Shown here: piece by piece, positions 16,437 through 24,287 of the stretch
How positions within the stretch are numbered: the first letter of the stretch is position 1
Layout: each line of letters starts with the position of its first letter
NCBI RefSeq assembly: GCF_003721565.1
Contig: NZ_RJJE01000017.1
Location: forward strand, 670,636 to 734,635
Length of the DNA stretch: 64,000 nucleotides
Direction: 5' to 3'
Source: Rufibacter immobilis
GTDB lineage: Bacteria; Bacteroidota; Bacteroidia; Cytophagales; Hymenobacteraceae
The notes under the pieces: generated by a model
What the model saw: the letters and a program-made list of their open reading frames with translations, nothing else
Database searches by the model: none
Told to the model about the DNA's origin: nothing
Program-made: the position numbers and the translations under genes

Positions 16437-17183
16437 ATGAAAACAGCGAAGGAAAGGGTAGCCTTGATTACGGGAAGTACGGGAGGCATAGGGATGGCTC
16501 TCTGTAAGAAATTGCACGAAGAAGGTTACAGGGTAGTGGGAAACTTCAGGTGCAAGGAAAAAGCAGAATCCATCCAGAATTCTTTACGGGAGGCTGGTTG
16601 CGTCATAGAAATGGTGCAGGGCGATGTAGCTGATTTTGACTCTGTAGGCCGTATGGTGCAGCAAATAGAAACCCAGATTGGCCCTATTGACATTCTCATC
16701 AACAATGCGGGCATCGCCAAAGACGTGCGCTTTGCCAAGATGCAGAAGTCTGACTGGGATGATGTCATTAACACCAACCTGAACGGGGTATTCAACTGCA
16801 CCCGCCACGTAATCAATGGCATGATGGAACGGAAGTACGGGCGCATCATCAATATCTCCTCCATTAACGGGCAGAAGGGGCAGTTTGGGCAGACAAATTA
16901 TTCGGCGGCCAAAGCGGGTATCCATGGGTTCACCAAGTCTCTGGCGCTGGAGGTAGCCAAATACGGCATCACCGTGAACACCATCTCCCCCGGGTACATT
17001 GAAACCGAGATGGTAATGGCGGTGCCGCAGAACATAAGGGAGCAGATTGTGGCCCAGATACCGGTGGGTAGGTTAGGCTATATTGAAGAAGTGGCCGAGG
17101 CCGTCACTTACCTTATTTCGGAGAAATCTGGTTTTATCACCGGCTCTAACCTGAGTATCAACGGTGGGCAGCATATGTATTAA
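16437..17183 (+). CDS. phaB: Acetoacetyl-CoA reductase (SDR)
   Basis: SDR of 248 residues with TGSTGGIG, NNAG, Ser141/142, Tyr155 and Lys159 (NYSAAKAG). It closely resembles PhaB/FabG-type reductases (ALITGSTGGIG, IETEMVMAVP). Context with PhaE/PhaC points to NADPH-dependent reduction of acetoacetyl-CoA to (R)-3-hydroxybutyryl-CoA, the synthase substrate. No thiolase (phaA) is in the window. Confidence 0.85.
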   Translation: MKTAKERVALITGSTGGIGMALCKKLHEEGYRVVGNFRCKEKAESIQNSLREAGCVIEMVQGDVADFDSVGRMVQQIETQIGPIDILINNAGIAKDVRFAKMQKSDWDDVINTNLNGVFNCTRHVINGMMERKYGRIINISSINGQKGQFGQTNYSAAKAGIHGFTKSLALEVAKYGITVNTISPGYIETEMVMAVPQNIREQIVAQIPVGRLGYIEEVAEAVTYLISEKSGFITGSNLSINGGQHMY

Positions 17184-17228
17184 TCTGTTATTTATCTTTA
17201 ATTGCTAGTGGTGTTTTTGGTTGTTTTC

Positions 17229-17268
17229 GCGTTTAGGGGCCGTTTTTCTAAAAACGGCCCCTAAACGT
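17229..17268. repeat. Palindromic element, symmetric (copy 11)
   Basis: CGTTTAGGGGCCG and CGGCCCCTAAACG around TTTTTCTAAAAA. It separates phaB from the hydroxybutyrate dehydrogenase gene within the cluster. Confidence 0.95.
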
Positions 17269-17326
17269 AATGACTCAGATTCCCACAGGTGGGGCAGACA
17301 GCCTCTTACTTCAGATACCATTGCCC

Positions 17327-18100
17327 ATGGAAAAAAAGACGGCGCTGATCACCGGGAGTACCAGCGGTATAGGCTTGGCCATTGCCGAAGCCTTCGCCCA
17401 GAAAGGCTTTCGTATTGTCTTTAATGGGCTGGAGGAAAACGGTGCGGATATTGCGGCCCAGCTAGCGCAAAAACACCAAATAGAGTTCCTGTTCTCCGGG
17501 GCGAACATGCTGTCGCCTGCGGCGCTCCGCCAGATGGTGCAGGAGGCCACAGACCGGTTTGGCGGCGTAGATGTGCTCATCAACAACGCCGGTATCCAGC
17601 ATGTGGCCCCGGTGGAAGCCTTTCCGGAAGAGAAGTGGGACGCCATACTGGGCATTAACCTCACCGCCGCTTTTCATCTTGTCAAAGCGGTGTGGCCGCA
17701 GATGAAGACCCGCCGGTTTGGGAGAATCATCAACATCGCCTCGGCGCACGGTCTATTTGCCTCAGAATTCAAAAGCGCGTATGTAGCGGCCAAACATGGT
17801 TTGGTAGGGTTCACCAAAACCATAGCCCTGGAAGGCGCTCCCTATGGTATTACGGCAAACGCCATTTGCCCCGGCTACGTTAGAACCCCTTTGGTAGAGA
17901 AACAGGTCTTTGACCAGGCGCAGGCGCACCATCTGCCCGAAGAGGAGGTAATCAGAAAAGTAATCCTGGCTAAACAGGCCATCAAAGAATTTGTACCGGT
18001 AGCTGCTATAGCTGAACTGGCTTTGTTCCTGGCTTCAGAACATGCCGCCACCCTCACCGGTGCCGCCCTTCCCATAGACGGCGGTTGGTCGGCCCAATAG
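17327..18100 (+). CDS. bdhA: 3-hydroxybutyrate dehydrogenase (SDR)
   Basis: 257 residues. SDR motifs GSTSGIG, NNAG, Ser139, Tyr152 and Lys156; the stretch NIASAHGLFASEFKSAYVAA and the C-terminal region LVEKQVFDQAQAHHLPEEEV are typical of D-3-hydroxybutyrate dehydrogenases, which oxidise 3-hydroxybutyrate to acetoacetate with NAD+. This would recycle monomers released from PHB. Start ATG 17327 (MEKKTALITG); an in-frame ATG at 17270 would add 19 residues coming straight after the palindromic element. Confidence 0.85.
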   Translation: MEKKTALITGSTSGIGLAIAEAFAQKGFRIVFNGLEENGADIAAQLAQKHQIEFLFSGANMLSPAALRQMVQEATDRFGGVDVLINNAGIQHVAPVEAFPEEKWDAILGINLTAAFHLVKAVWPQMKTRRFGRIINIASAHGLFASEFKSAYVAAKHGLVGFTKTIALEGAPYGITANAICPGYVRTPLVEKQVFDQAQAHHLPEEEVIRKVILAKQAIKEFVPVAAIAELALFLASEHAATLTGAALPIDGGWSAQ

Positions 18101-18156
18101 GCAGGATTGGGTTTAGAGGAGGAAGCTTACGTCTCACCAACCTATTCTCATTTTTT

Positions 18157-18164
18157 TAGTTTTG
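18157..18164 (+). promoter_or_regulatory. Candidate -7 box (TAGTTTTG)
   Basis: Matches the Bacteroidota TAnnTTTG box 62 bp before the terpene cyclase start. No clear -33 TTTG was found, so the call is weak. Confidence 0.35.
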
Positions 18165-18226
18165 ACCTGAATGCCATAGGTATTCCTGTCCTATAACCAA
18201 ATCCCTCTGATTCTGGTTAGAAGTGT

Positions 18227-18889
18227 ATGCTGAAAAATCCGGTTCACATTGACCCTACGCTAAGCTCGTTCCTGATGGTGAGCAGTGGCCTCTTCTGGAC
18301 TATCACGTATTTGCTGATTTTACGGAGGGGCTACGAAGACAAGACGTATGGCATGCCCATGGTGGCTCTCTGCGCCAACGTTTCCTGGGAGTTTATCTTT
18401 TCGTTCGTTTATCCGCACCCGCAGCCGCAACTGGCTATTGACTACCTGTGGCTCCTGTTTGATCTGGGTATTGTAGGACAGTACCTGTGGTACGGCCGAA
18501 AGGAGTTTCCGGAGCAGTTGCCGCCCCGGCTCTTCTACGGTACTTTTCTGTTCACGCTGGTGTATTGTGCTTTGACCATCGCGTTTATGGCACAGGAGTT
18601 TGAGGACTACATCGGGATTTATGCGGCCTTCGCGCAGAACCTGCTCATGTCAGTGCTCTTCATCCGGATGCTGCTGAAACGGAGCAGTTCCAAAGGGCAA
18701 TCGCTCTACATTGGGCTGAGCAAACTGGTGGGCACGGTGTTTCCGTCCATCCTTTTTTACCTGTACTTTCCCCATTCCAACCTGCTGTTGCTCCTGTTCA
18801 TCGGTATTTTTTTGCTGGACCTCACTTATGTAGGCTTGCTGTATAGGAAGCTGAAAGCGGAGAATCTTTCGCCCTGGCGAAAGCTGTAG
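18227..18889 (+). CDS. Transmembrane-type terpene cyclase homologue (Pyr4/PaxB family)
   Basis: 220 residues with about seven hydrophobic helices. The arrangement matches membrane terpene cyclases of fungal meroterpenoid and indole-diterpene pathways (Pyr4, PaxB): an early DKTYGMPMVALCANVSWEF segment with an acidic Glu55 inside NVSWEF, a following FVYPHPQ, and Asp198 in the last helix (LLDLTYVGLLY). In Pyr4 a Glu and an Asp at corresponding places are needed for cyclisation by protonation. Substrate here is unknown and no prenyltransferase or epoxidase lies nearby, so it may not make a meroterpenoid. Preceded by a possible -7 box. Confidence 0.75.
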   Translation: MLKNPVHIDPTLSSFLMVSSGLFWTITYLLILRRGYEDKTYGMPMVALCANVSWEFIFSFVYPHPQPQLAIDYLWLLFDLGIVGQYLWYGRKEFPEQLPPRLFYGTFLFTLVYCALTIAFMAQEFEDYIGIYAAFAQNLLMSVLFIRMLLKRSSSKGQSLYIGLSKLVGTVFPSILFYLYFPHSNLLLLLFIGIFLLDLTYVGLLYRKLKAENLSPWRKL

Positions 18890-18932
18890 GGGGTAGGAGG
18901 AGTGCCTCAGTTCCTCTGCGCCAACAGATTTG

Positions 18933-18971
18933 CGTTTAGCGGTTACTTTTTGGAAATCACGCGTAAAACAG
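18933..18971 (+). repeat. Palindromic element, asymmetric (copy 12)
   Basis: Left end CGTTTAGCGG, right end GCGTAAAACAG. Lies 10 bp upstream of the -7 box of the next gene. Confidence 0.85.
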
Positions 18972-18980
18972 GTTTTGAGG

Positions 18981-18988
18981 TATCTTTG
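18981..18988 (+). promoter_or_regulatory. Candidate -7 box (TATCTTTG)
   Basis: Perfect TAnnTTTG match 38 bp before the aldo/keto reductase start at 19026. No TTTG at the usual 19-21 bp spacing. Confidence 0.45.
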
Positions 18989-19025
18989 GCCAAGTGCAGG
19001 GGCTTCATCCAGAAAATCAATTTTT

Positions 19026-19922
19026 ATGAAGTATAGAAAACTAGGGTCATCAGATCTTGAGGTGAGTGAAGTCAGTTTCGGCTGCATGTCCCTCAGCGGG
19101 ACCGAGGAGGAGAACGTGCGGCTCCTGCACCAGGCGCTGAACCAAGGAATCAATTTCTTTGACACCGCCGATCTCTACGATAAGGGGAAGAATGAGGAAA
19201 CCGTGGGCAAGGCTTTGAGGCAACAGCGGGACAAAGTGATTCTAGCCACCAATGTAGGCAACCAATGGCGGCCCGATGGTAGCGGCTGGGACTGGAACCC
19301 CACCAAAGCGTACATACTGGAAGCCGTGGACCAGAGCCTGAAACGCCTCCAAACCGATTACATTGATCTCTACCAACTGCACGGCGGCACCATAGAAGAC
19401 CCCATAGAAGAAACCATAGAGGCCTTTGAGCTGTTGAAACAACAGGGCAAGATCCGGTACTACGGCATTTCCTCCATAAGACCAAACGTGATACGGGAGT
19501 ACGTGCAGAAATCAAACATCGTGAGCGTCATGATGCAGTACAGCCTTCTGGACCGCCGACCTGAAGAACAGATGCTGGACTTCCTGCACCAGCACCAGAT
19601 CAGTGTTTTGGCCCGCGGGAGTCTGGCGCAGGGCTTACTGGCCGGGAAATCTCCCAAACCTTACTTGGGCCATTCAGCGGAAACCGTAGCCAAAGCCTCT
19701 GAGGCTTTGCAGCAGCAAACCCCATCGGGTGCCAAGGCAATGGAAACGGCGGTACAGTACGTGCTCCAGCACAAAGCAGTAGCCACGGCTGTACTGGGCA
19801 TCAGGACGCAGGAACAATTCACCCAGGCTTTGGCCGCCGCAAACGGCAAACCTCTTCCAGAAGAAGTAGCCCAAGCGCTGCGGAATCAGGTTCCGGCGCT
19901 CACCTATGAGCTGCACCGGTAG
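19026..19922 (+). CDS. Aldo/keto reductase with catalytic Lys replaced
   Basis: 298 residues, AKR family (YIDLYQLHGGTIEDP type). Asp47, Tyr51 (FFDTADLY) and His119 (YQLHGG) are present, but the catalytic lysine position, usually ATKVGN, reads LATNVGN with Asn76 (codon AAT). The rest of the protein is intact, so this is a point substitution rather than decay. It may change the reaction, be inactive, or bind NAD(P)H for another purpose. I start at ATG 19026 (MKYRKLGSSDLE); the frame is open back to 18930, but that part runs through palindromic copy 12. Confidence 0.85.
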   Translation: MKYRKLGSSDLEVSEVSFGCMSLSGTEEENVRLLHQALNQGINFFDTADLYDKGKNEETVGKALRQQRDKVILATNVGNQWRPDGSGWDWNPTKAYILEAVDQSLKRLQTDYIDLYQLHGGTIEDPIEETIEAFELLKQQGKIRYYGISSIRPNVIREYVQKSNIVSVMMQYSLLDRRPEEQMLDFLHQHQISVLARGSLAQGLLAGKSPKPYLGHSAETVAKASEALQQQTPSGAKAMETAVQYVLQHKAVATAVLGIRTQEQFTQALAAANGKPLPEEVAQALRNQVPALTYELHR

Positions 19923-19985
19923 CGGACACAGGCAGCTAGGTTAAAAACCTGACCACTAAGTTGCAGATTTTAGAAAATGAGTTTC

Positions 19986-20024
19986 CGTTTAGGGGCTGTT
20001 TTTCCTAAAACTGCCGTAAAACAG
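19986..20024 (+). repeat. Palindromic element, mixed type (copy 13)
   Basis: The left arm CGTTTAGGGGCTG is like the symmetric type, while the right end TGCCGTAAAACAG is of the asymmetric type. An intermediate form. Confidence 0.85.
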
Positions 20025-20100
20025 ATAGCCCTGCCCAGATGCCGCAACGGCTGTTCTGGAAAGGGGTAATGATAAGGAATTAGATAAAAGAAGCACCAAC

Positions 20101-21087
20101 ATGAACTACAGAACACTAGGGAAAACCGGATTCAAGGTTTCAGAAATATCTTTGGGCACCTGGCAAGTGGGCGGACGCTGGGGCGAGCCGTTCAAAGAAG
20201 AAAATGCCGAAACCATCATTAACGCCGCCATTGACGCAGGCGTGAACTTCATTGACACCGCTGATGTGTACAGCGACGGCTTAAGTGAGGCCGCCGTGGC
20301 CAAAGTAGTGAAGAAGCGCTCAGAAGAGGTCTTCATAGCCACTAAATGCGGACGGCAGATTCAACCGCATACCCCAGAGGGTTACACGCCCGAGAAACTA
20401 GTGGGCTATGTGGAGCAAAGCCTGCGCAACATGAAGCTAGACACCATAGACCTCATTCAGCTGCACTGTCCGCCCACTGAGGTCTACACGCGGCCTGAAA
20501 TCTTTGAAGCCTTTGACCGTCTCAAAGAGCAAGGCAAAATCAGGAACCTGGGCGTGAGCGTGGAGTTAGTGGAGGAGGCGCTCATGGCCATGAAATACCC
20601 TAACGTGGCAACGGTGCAGGTCATCTTCAATATGTTCCGGCTGAAGCCCAGCGAGCAACTTTTTCCGGTGGCTAAAGAGAACAACGTGGGGCTTATTGTG
20701 CGGGTACCGCTGGCCAGTGGCCTGCTAACCGGCAAAATGTCGCACCAAACCACGTTCAATTCAGAAGATCACCGGGCGTTCAACCGCAACGGCGAGGCTT
20801 TTGACAAAGGCGAGACTTTCTCCGGGGTAGATTTTGACCTTGGGTTGGAAGCAGTGGAGGAGCTGAAAAGACTTTTCCCGGGGCAGGAGCCTTTGGCGGC
20901 CTGGGCGCTGCGTTGGGTACTTATGTTCCCAGAGGTAAGCACCGTCATCCCGGGAGCCTCCCGGCCCGACCAGGTTGCCTCTAACCTGCAGGCGGCGGCT
21001 TTGCCTGCCTTAACTTCTGAGCAGATGGAGGGCGTACGGGCGGTGTATGACCGTTACCTTAAGCCTGCCGTGCACCAGCAGTGGTAA
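20101..21087 (+). CDS. Aldo/keto reductase
   Basis: 328 residues. Asp52 and Tyr57 (NFIDTADVYS), Lys82 (FIATKCG) and His in DLIQLHCPP make a complete tetrad. VIPGASRPDQVASN near the C-terminus binds the cofactor. Related to the general-stress type AKRs. Third AKR in the window, downstream of the Asn76 variant, so they may be one transcription unit across the palindromic element. Substrate unknown. Confidence 0.9.
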   Translation: MNYRTLGKTGFKVSEISLGTWQVGGRWGEPFKEENAETIINAAIDAGVNFIDTADVYSDGLSEAAVAKVVKKRSEEVFIATKCGRQIQPHTPEGYTPEKLVGYVEQSLRNMKLDTIDLIQLHCPPTEVYTRPEIFEAFDRLKEQGKIRNLGVSVELVEEALMAMKYPNVATVQVIFNMFRLKPSEQLFPVAKENNVGLIVRVPLASGLLTGKMSHQTTFNSEDHRAFNRNGEAFDKGETFSGVDFDLGLEAVEELKRLFPGQEPLAAWALRWVLMFPEVSTVIPGASRPDQVASNLQAAALPALTSEQMEGVRAVYDRYLKPAVHQQW

Positions 21088-21093
21088 TAAAAT

Positions 21094-21125
21094 AAAAAGG
21101 GGGCGTCCCCCGATGCCCCCTTTTT
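21094..21125 (+). terminator. Intrinsic terminator
   Basis: AAAAAGGGGGC pairs with GCCCCCTTTTT, loop of about 10 nt, 6 bp after the aldo/keto reductase stop. Confidence 0.92.
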
Positions 21126-21298
21126 GAAACAAAAATAAAAAACCCTGTGATGAAAGCTGTCAGACAGCTTCATCTCCTACAAAGTACAGTGGTTATCTTT
21201 ACATGGTAAATACCGAATATTAGGTATTTTTAAGTAGTCATAGGTAGGTACTTCCCCTGGTTGTATCCTGCCTGGCGCCCGCTATTTCTTTTAATTGC

Positions 21299-21760
21299 AT
21301 GTATACCAGAGAACAAGCCTCCCAATTAAGACAAGCCTTCTGGACCGCGTTTGGCCAGTACATTGCGCCGCACCCCTCGGCCGAAGGCCTGAGAATCAAT
21401 TGGTCTAACTACAAGACGGGGATCAAGCATGTGTATTTCAGGATGCGGGCCGAAAAGAAAACGGCTTCCATAGGTATTGAGATCACCCATCCAGACCCCG
21501 AGATTCAGGAGCTTTTCTACCAGCAGTTTCTGGAACTGAAACTTTACCTGCACGAAACCCTAAGCGAGGAATGGGAGTGGGAACTACATGGCACCAACGA
21601 GTACGGCGAAACCATTACCCGCATCTACAAGGAGATTAGCCCCGTGAACATCTTCAACCGCGACGATTGGCCTACCCTGATCTCGTTCTTCAAACCCCGC
21701 ATCATTGCCCTTGATGAATTCTGGAGCGATGCCCAGTACAGCTTTGATGCTTTGAAGTAA
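21299..21760 (+). CDS. DUF4268 domain protein
   Basis: 153 residues, matching the DUF4268 family (GLRINWSNYKTGIKHVYFRM, then IGIEITHPDPEIQELFY and WPTLISFFKPRIIALDEFW). The family is small, soluble and of unknown function, and some members are fused to nuclease-like modules; none is seen here. Monocistronic after a strong terminator. Confidence 0.8.
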   Translation: MYTREQASQLRQAFWTAFGQYIAPHPSAEGLRINWSNYKTGIKHVYFRMRAEKKTASIGIEITHPDPEIQELFYQQFLELKLYLHETLSEEWEWELHGTNEYGETITRIYKEISPVNIFNRDDWPTLISFFKPRIIALDEFWSDAQYSFDALK

Positions 21761-21854
21761 TGAGGGGATAAATGTTTCTATATGAGGCAAGAAGCAAGCG
21801 TAGGGTGAAAAAGGTTTGGCCTTTTCTTCATCCATCATCTACTGTCTGTACGCT

Positions 21855-22175
21855 TTACCACAAGGAAGTATCCTCTTCACCTTCTTCCCGTTGGTTGCGG
21901 TAGAAGCCCGACTGATCATGCAGGGGAGAGCCTTTGCCCTCTAAATGGTTTTGCAGATCTTGGTGCATTTTCTGCTGGTCCAGGGCCAGAAACTCCTTCC
22001 AGAGAAGCTGGTCGTTTAAGGTCATGCTCTCTACCAGTTCCTCCAGCTGTATGCTCTTACCCTCAGCTACCTGTTTCTGCAAATGCGGATCTGCGCCGAG
22101 CAACTGCTGGATTCTCTCCCTGAAATAAGCATTCAGTTCGCGGTAACGGGCCTCATTCCATGCTGTATTTTCCAT
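21855..22175 (-). CDS. Small acidic protein of unknown function
   Basis: 106 residues, mostly helical and charged (NEARYRELNAYFRERIQQLL, then HQDLQNHLEGKGSPLHDQSG), ending in a Glu-rich tail. I do not recognise a family. Start ATG 22175 (MENTAWNEARY) because the upstream extension to 22313 is read through a palindromic element. It lies after the DUF4268 gene on the opposite strand. Confidence 0.65.
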   Translation of the reverse strand: MENTAWNEARYRELNAYFRERIQQLLGADPHLQKQVAEGKSIQLEELVESMTLNDQLLWKEFLALDQQKMHQDLQNHLEGKGSPLHDQSGFYRNQREEGEEDTSLW

Positions 22176-22239
22176 AGCGTAGTGATTTGTCTTCTGCTTG
22201 TGTACGCAAGATAAGCGGTGGAATCCTAACTGCGGCGGC

Positions 22240-22278
22240 TGTTTTTGGCCTGATTTTGAAAAAAGAGCCCCTAAACGG
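22240..22278 (-). repeat. Palindromic element, asymmetric, inverted (copy 14)
   Basis: On the minus strand: CCGTTTAGGGGCTC at the start, AGGCCAAAAACAG at the end. Between moeA and the small acidic protein. Confidence 0.85.
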
Positions 22279-22325
22279 TAAGGGAATTTTGTTACTGCCA
22301 GCAGTGGTGTCAATCAACGGAATTT

Positions 22326-23513
22326 TTAAAGCAGCGTCAGCGGGAACGATTCTCCTGCCTTGAATTCATCCTGATCTGCCGGAAGACTCAGCAACGCGTC
22401 TGCTTTATATAAACTGGTTAAATCTCCGGAGCCGGATGTTTTCACGGGTAATGCCTGTAAAACACCGTTTTCATTGGTGAGCGTAACAGGAACGTGGTAG
22501 CCCAGGGCGGGTGGAAAGGAGATAGGCTGCGCCAGTTGCGCTTTCTGTGGCTGAGTTTTCAGGCCCAGCGAAGCCTTAAGCCATGGCCAGAAATACAGCT
22601 GGAAACACACGTACGTAGACACCGGGTTGCCCGGAAACCCGAAGACCACTTTCCCCTCCGGCAGCTTCCCGAACAGCATGGGCTTGCCCGGTTTTTGGGC
22701 TATTTTATGAAAAACGGTCGCTAAACCCAGCTTCTCCAATCCCTGCGGCAGAAAATCAAACTTGCCCTTAGACACCGCTCCAGACAGCAGCAGCACCTCA
22801 TGCTGCGGAAGAATGGCGGCTAATTCCTGTTGCATTGTTTCAGGCGCATCGGGGAGGTGGCAGAGGGAAACGGGAACCTTTGCCTCTTGGAGCGCCGCCG
22901 CCAGCACATAGGCGTTAGACCGTCTGATCTGGTGCGGAAGCGGGGTTTGCTCAACGTCTACCAGTTCATCTCCGGTAGAGCAAATGGCCACGCGGGGCAT
23001 ACGGTAAACTTTCGCCTGGTGCATGCCCACCGAGGCCAAAGTGCCAATGATGGCGGGCGTAACCGTCACTCCCCCTGAAACCAGAATGGAGCCCGCGGTA
23101 CTATCTGAGCCCTGGCGGTGGATGTTCTGGCCGGAGGTTACCTTCGCTGCCAGCACGGTGGCCACTTGGTTCTGGATTTCGCAAACCTCATAAGGCACCA
23201 CCGCATCTGTGTTGGCGGGAAGCATGGCTCCGGTCATCACTTCAATGCAATTTTCAGCAGTTGCCAAAGCCGTTTGGGGTGATCCGGCCGCCTGAATTTT
23301 TTCAATATGGAAGCTTCGGGTACCGGAGGCAAAACTTTGTGCCTTAATGGCGATGCCGTCCATGGTGACCCGGTCAAAGGGAGGCAAATCACGGTCGGCG
23401 GTTACTTCCTGGGCCAATACCCGCCCCACGGCCTGTAGCAAGGGTACTTCTTCTGTACCCAAATTCATCTTGTGTTGCAGCACCAACTGCAAGGCTTCGT
23501 CTACTGAGATCAT
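22326..23513 (-). CDS. moeA: Molybdopterin molybdotransferase
   Basis: Inserts molybdate into adenylylated molybdopterin. 395 residues with the MoeA layout: domain III motif PPFDRVTMDGIA, then VMTGAMLPANTDAVVPYE, CSTGDEL, GGVSKG-like LSGAVSKGKFDF, the KPGKP motif and FGFPGNPVSTYVCF. The last domain (domain IV) is present. Last gene of the molybdenum cofactor operon, 9 bp after the TauE/SafE gene. Confidence 0.93.
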   Translation of the reverse strand: MISVDEALQLVLQHKMNLGTEEVPLLQAVGRVLAQEVTADRDLPPFDRVTMDGIAIKAQSFASGTRSFHIEKIQAAGSPQTALATAENCIEVMTGAMLPANTDAVVPYEVCEIQNQVATVLAAKVTSGQNIHRQGSDSTAGSILVSGGVTVTPAIIGTLASVGMHQAKVYRMPRVAICSTGDELVDVEQTPLPHQIRRSNAYVLAAALQEAKVPVSLCHLPDAPETMQQELAAILPQHEVLLLSGAVSKGKFDFLPQGLEKLGLATVFHKIAQKPGKPMLFGKLPEGKVVFGFPGNPVSTYVCFQLYFWPWLKASLGLKTQPQKAQLAQPISFPPALGYHVPVTLTNENGVLQALPVKTSGSGDLTSLYKADALLSLPADQDEFKAGESFPLTLL

Positions 23514-23522
23514 GGGGTAGGA

Positions 23523-24287
23523 TTAACTATAGCTGAACACCAGCTTGAGGCCAATGTACAAGACAAAGATACCGGTAAGTCCTTTCACGGCCTGCGGATG
23601 GAGCTTGTGCAGGCTTATGCGGGTGCCCAACTGTCCGCCCAGAAAAACGGCCAGCAGCAAAGGCAGCAGAACGTTTTCATTCACCTGAAAATGGCCGCCC
23701 GCCACCTGCCCCAGTAAACCCGCCACTGAGTTGACCAGGATGAAAAAGGAGGCCAGGGCGGCAATGGTGCGGGCGTCTGCCCAGCGCAACAAGTGCAGCA
23801 CCGGCGACAGCAGAATACCACCGCCTATGCCCACTAACCCGGAGACAAATCCCGCGCCCGCGCCCAGCAGTAGATTAAAGAAACGGGAATGCTGCGCATA
23901 CGTGAACTTTTGGGTTACCGGCTGTATAAAGTACTGAACCACCAGGAGACCTCCAGAAAGCGCCAGCACACTACCCAGACAGACAAAGAAGACTCCTTGG
24001 GAGAGCGCGAGGGTGGCGCTGAGAAAAGCCATGGGAACGCTGCACAGGGCCAGCGGCAGAAATTTCCTCAGATCAAAATGCCCTTCCTTGACGAATAAAT
24101 AGGTACTTCCGCTTACCACCACCAGATTGCAGAGCAAGGCCGTTGACTTAATCTCCAGAAAATTGGGCAGGAACAGCGCCAATAATGCCAGATAACTGGA
24201 GCCCCCGCCAAACCCCACCGAGGAATACAGCGTGGCCACTACAAAAAAGCTCAGCACCAGTAGCAGCAGGTTCAGGTCAACGTTCAT
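23523..24287 (-). CDS. TauE/SafE-family membrane transporter
   Basis: 254 residues, about eight hydrophobic segments, with the family's two repeated halves (SSVGFGGGSSYLALLALFLP and SGLVGIGGGILLSPVLH). TauE/SafE proteins are proposed exporters of sulfite or other sulfur anions. Start ATG 24287 overlaps the moeB stop (ATGA), so it is translationally coupled within the molybdenum cofactor operon. A link to sulfite, the substrate of a Moco enzyme, or to sulfur transfer in the pathway is possible but unproven. Confidence 0.85.
   Translation of the reverse strand: MNVDLNLLLLVLSFFVVATLYSSVGFGGGSSYLALLALFLPNFLEIKSTALLCNLVVVSGSTYLFVKEGHFDLRKFLPLALCSVPMAFLSATLALSQGVFFVCLGSVLALSGGLLVVQYFIQPVTQKFTYAQHSRFFNLLLGAGAGFVSGLVGIGGGILLSPVLHLLRWADARTIAALASFFILVNSVAGLLGQVAGGHFQVNENVLLPLLLAVFLGGQLGTRISLHKLHPQAVKGLTGIFVLYIGLKLVFSYS

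Noticed and set aside
22690-22727. Sequence in moeA resembling a palindromic element (GGTTTAGCGACCG ... AGCCCAAAAACC on the minus strand)
   Set aside because: It encodes the conserved MoeA motif region before KPGKP, which is found in the family generally, so similarity is probably chance.
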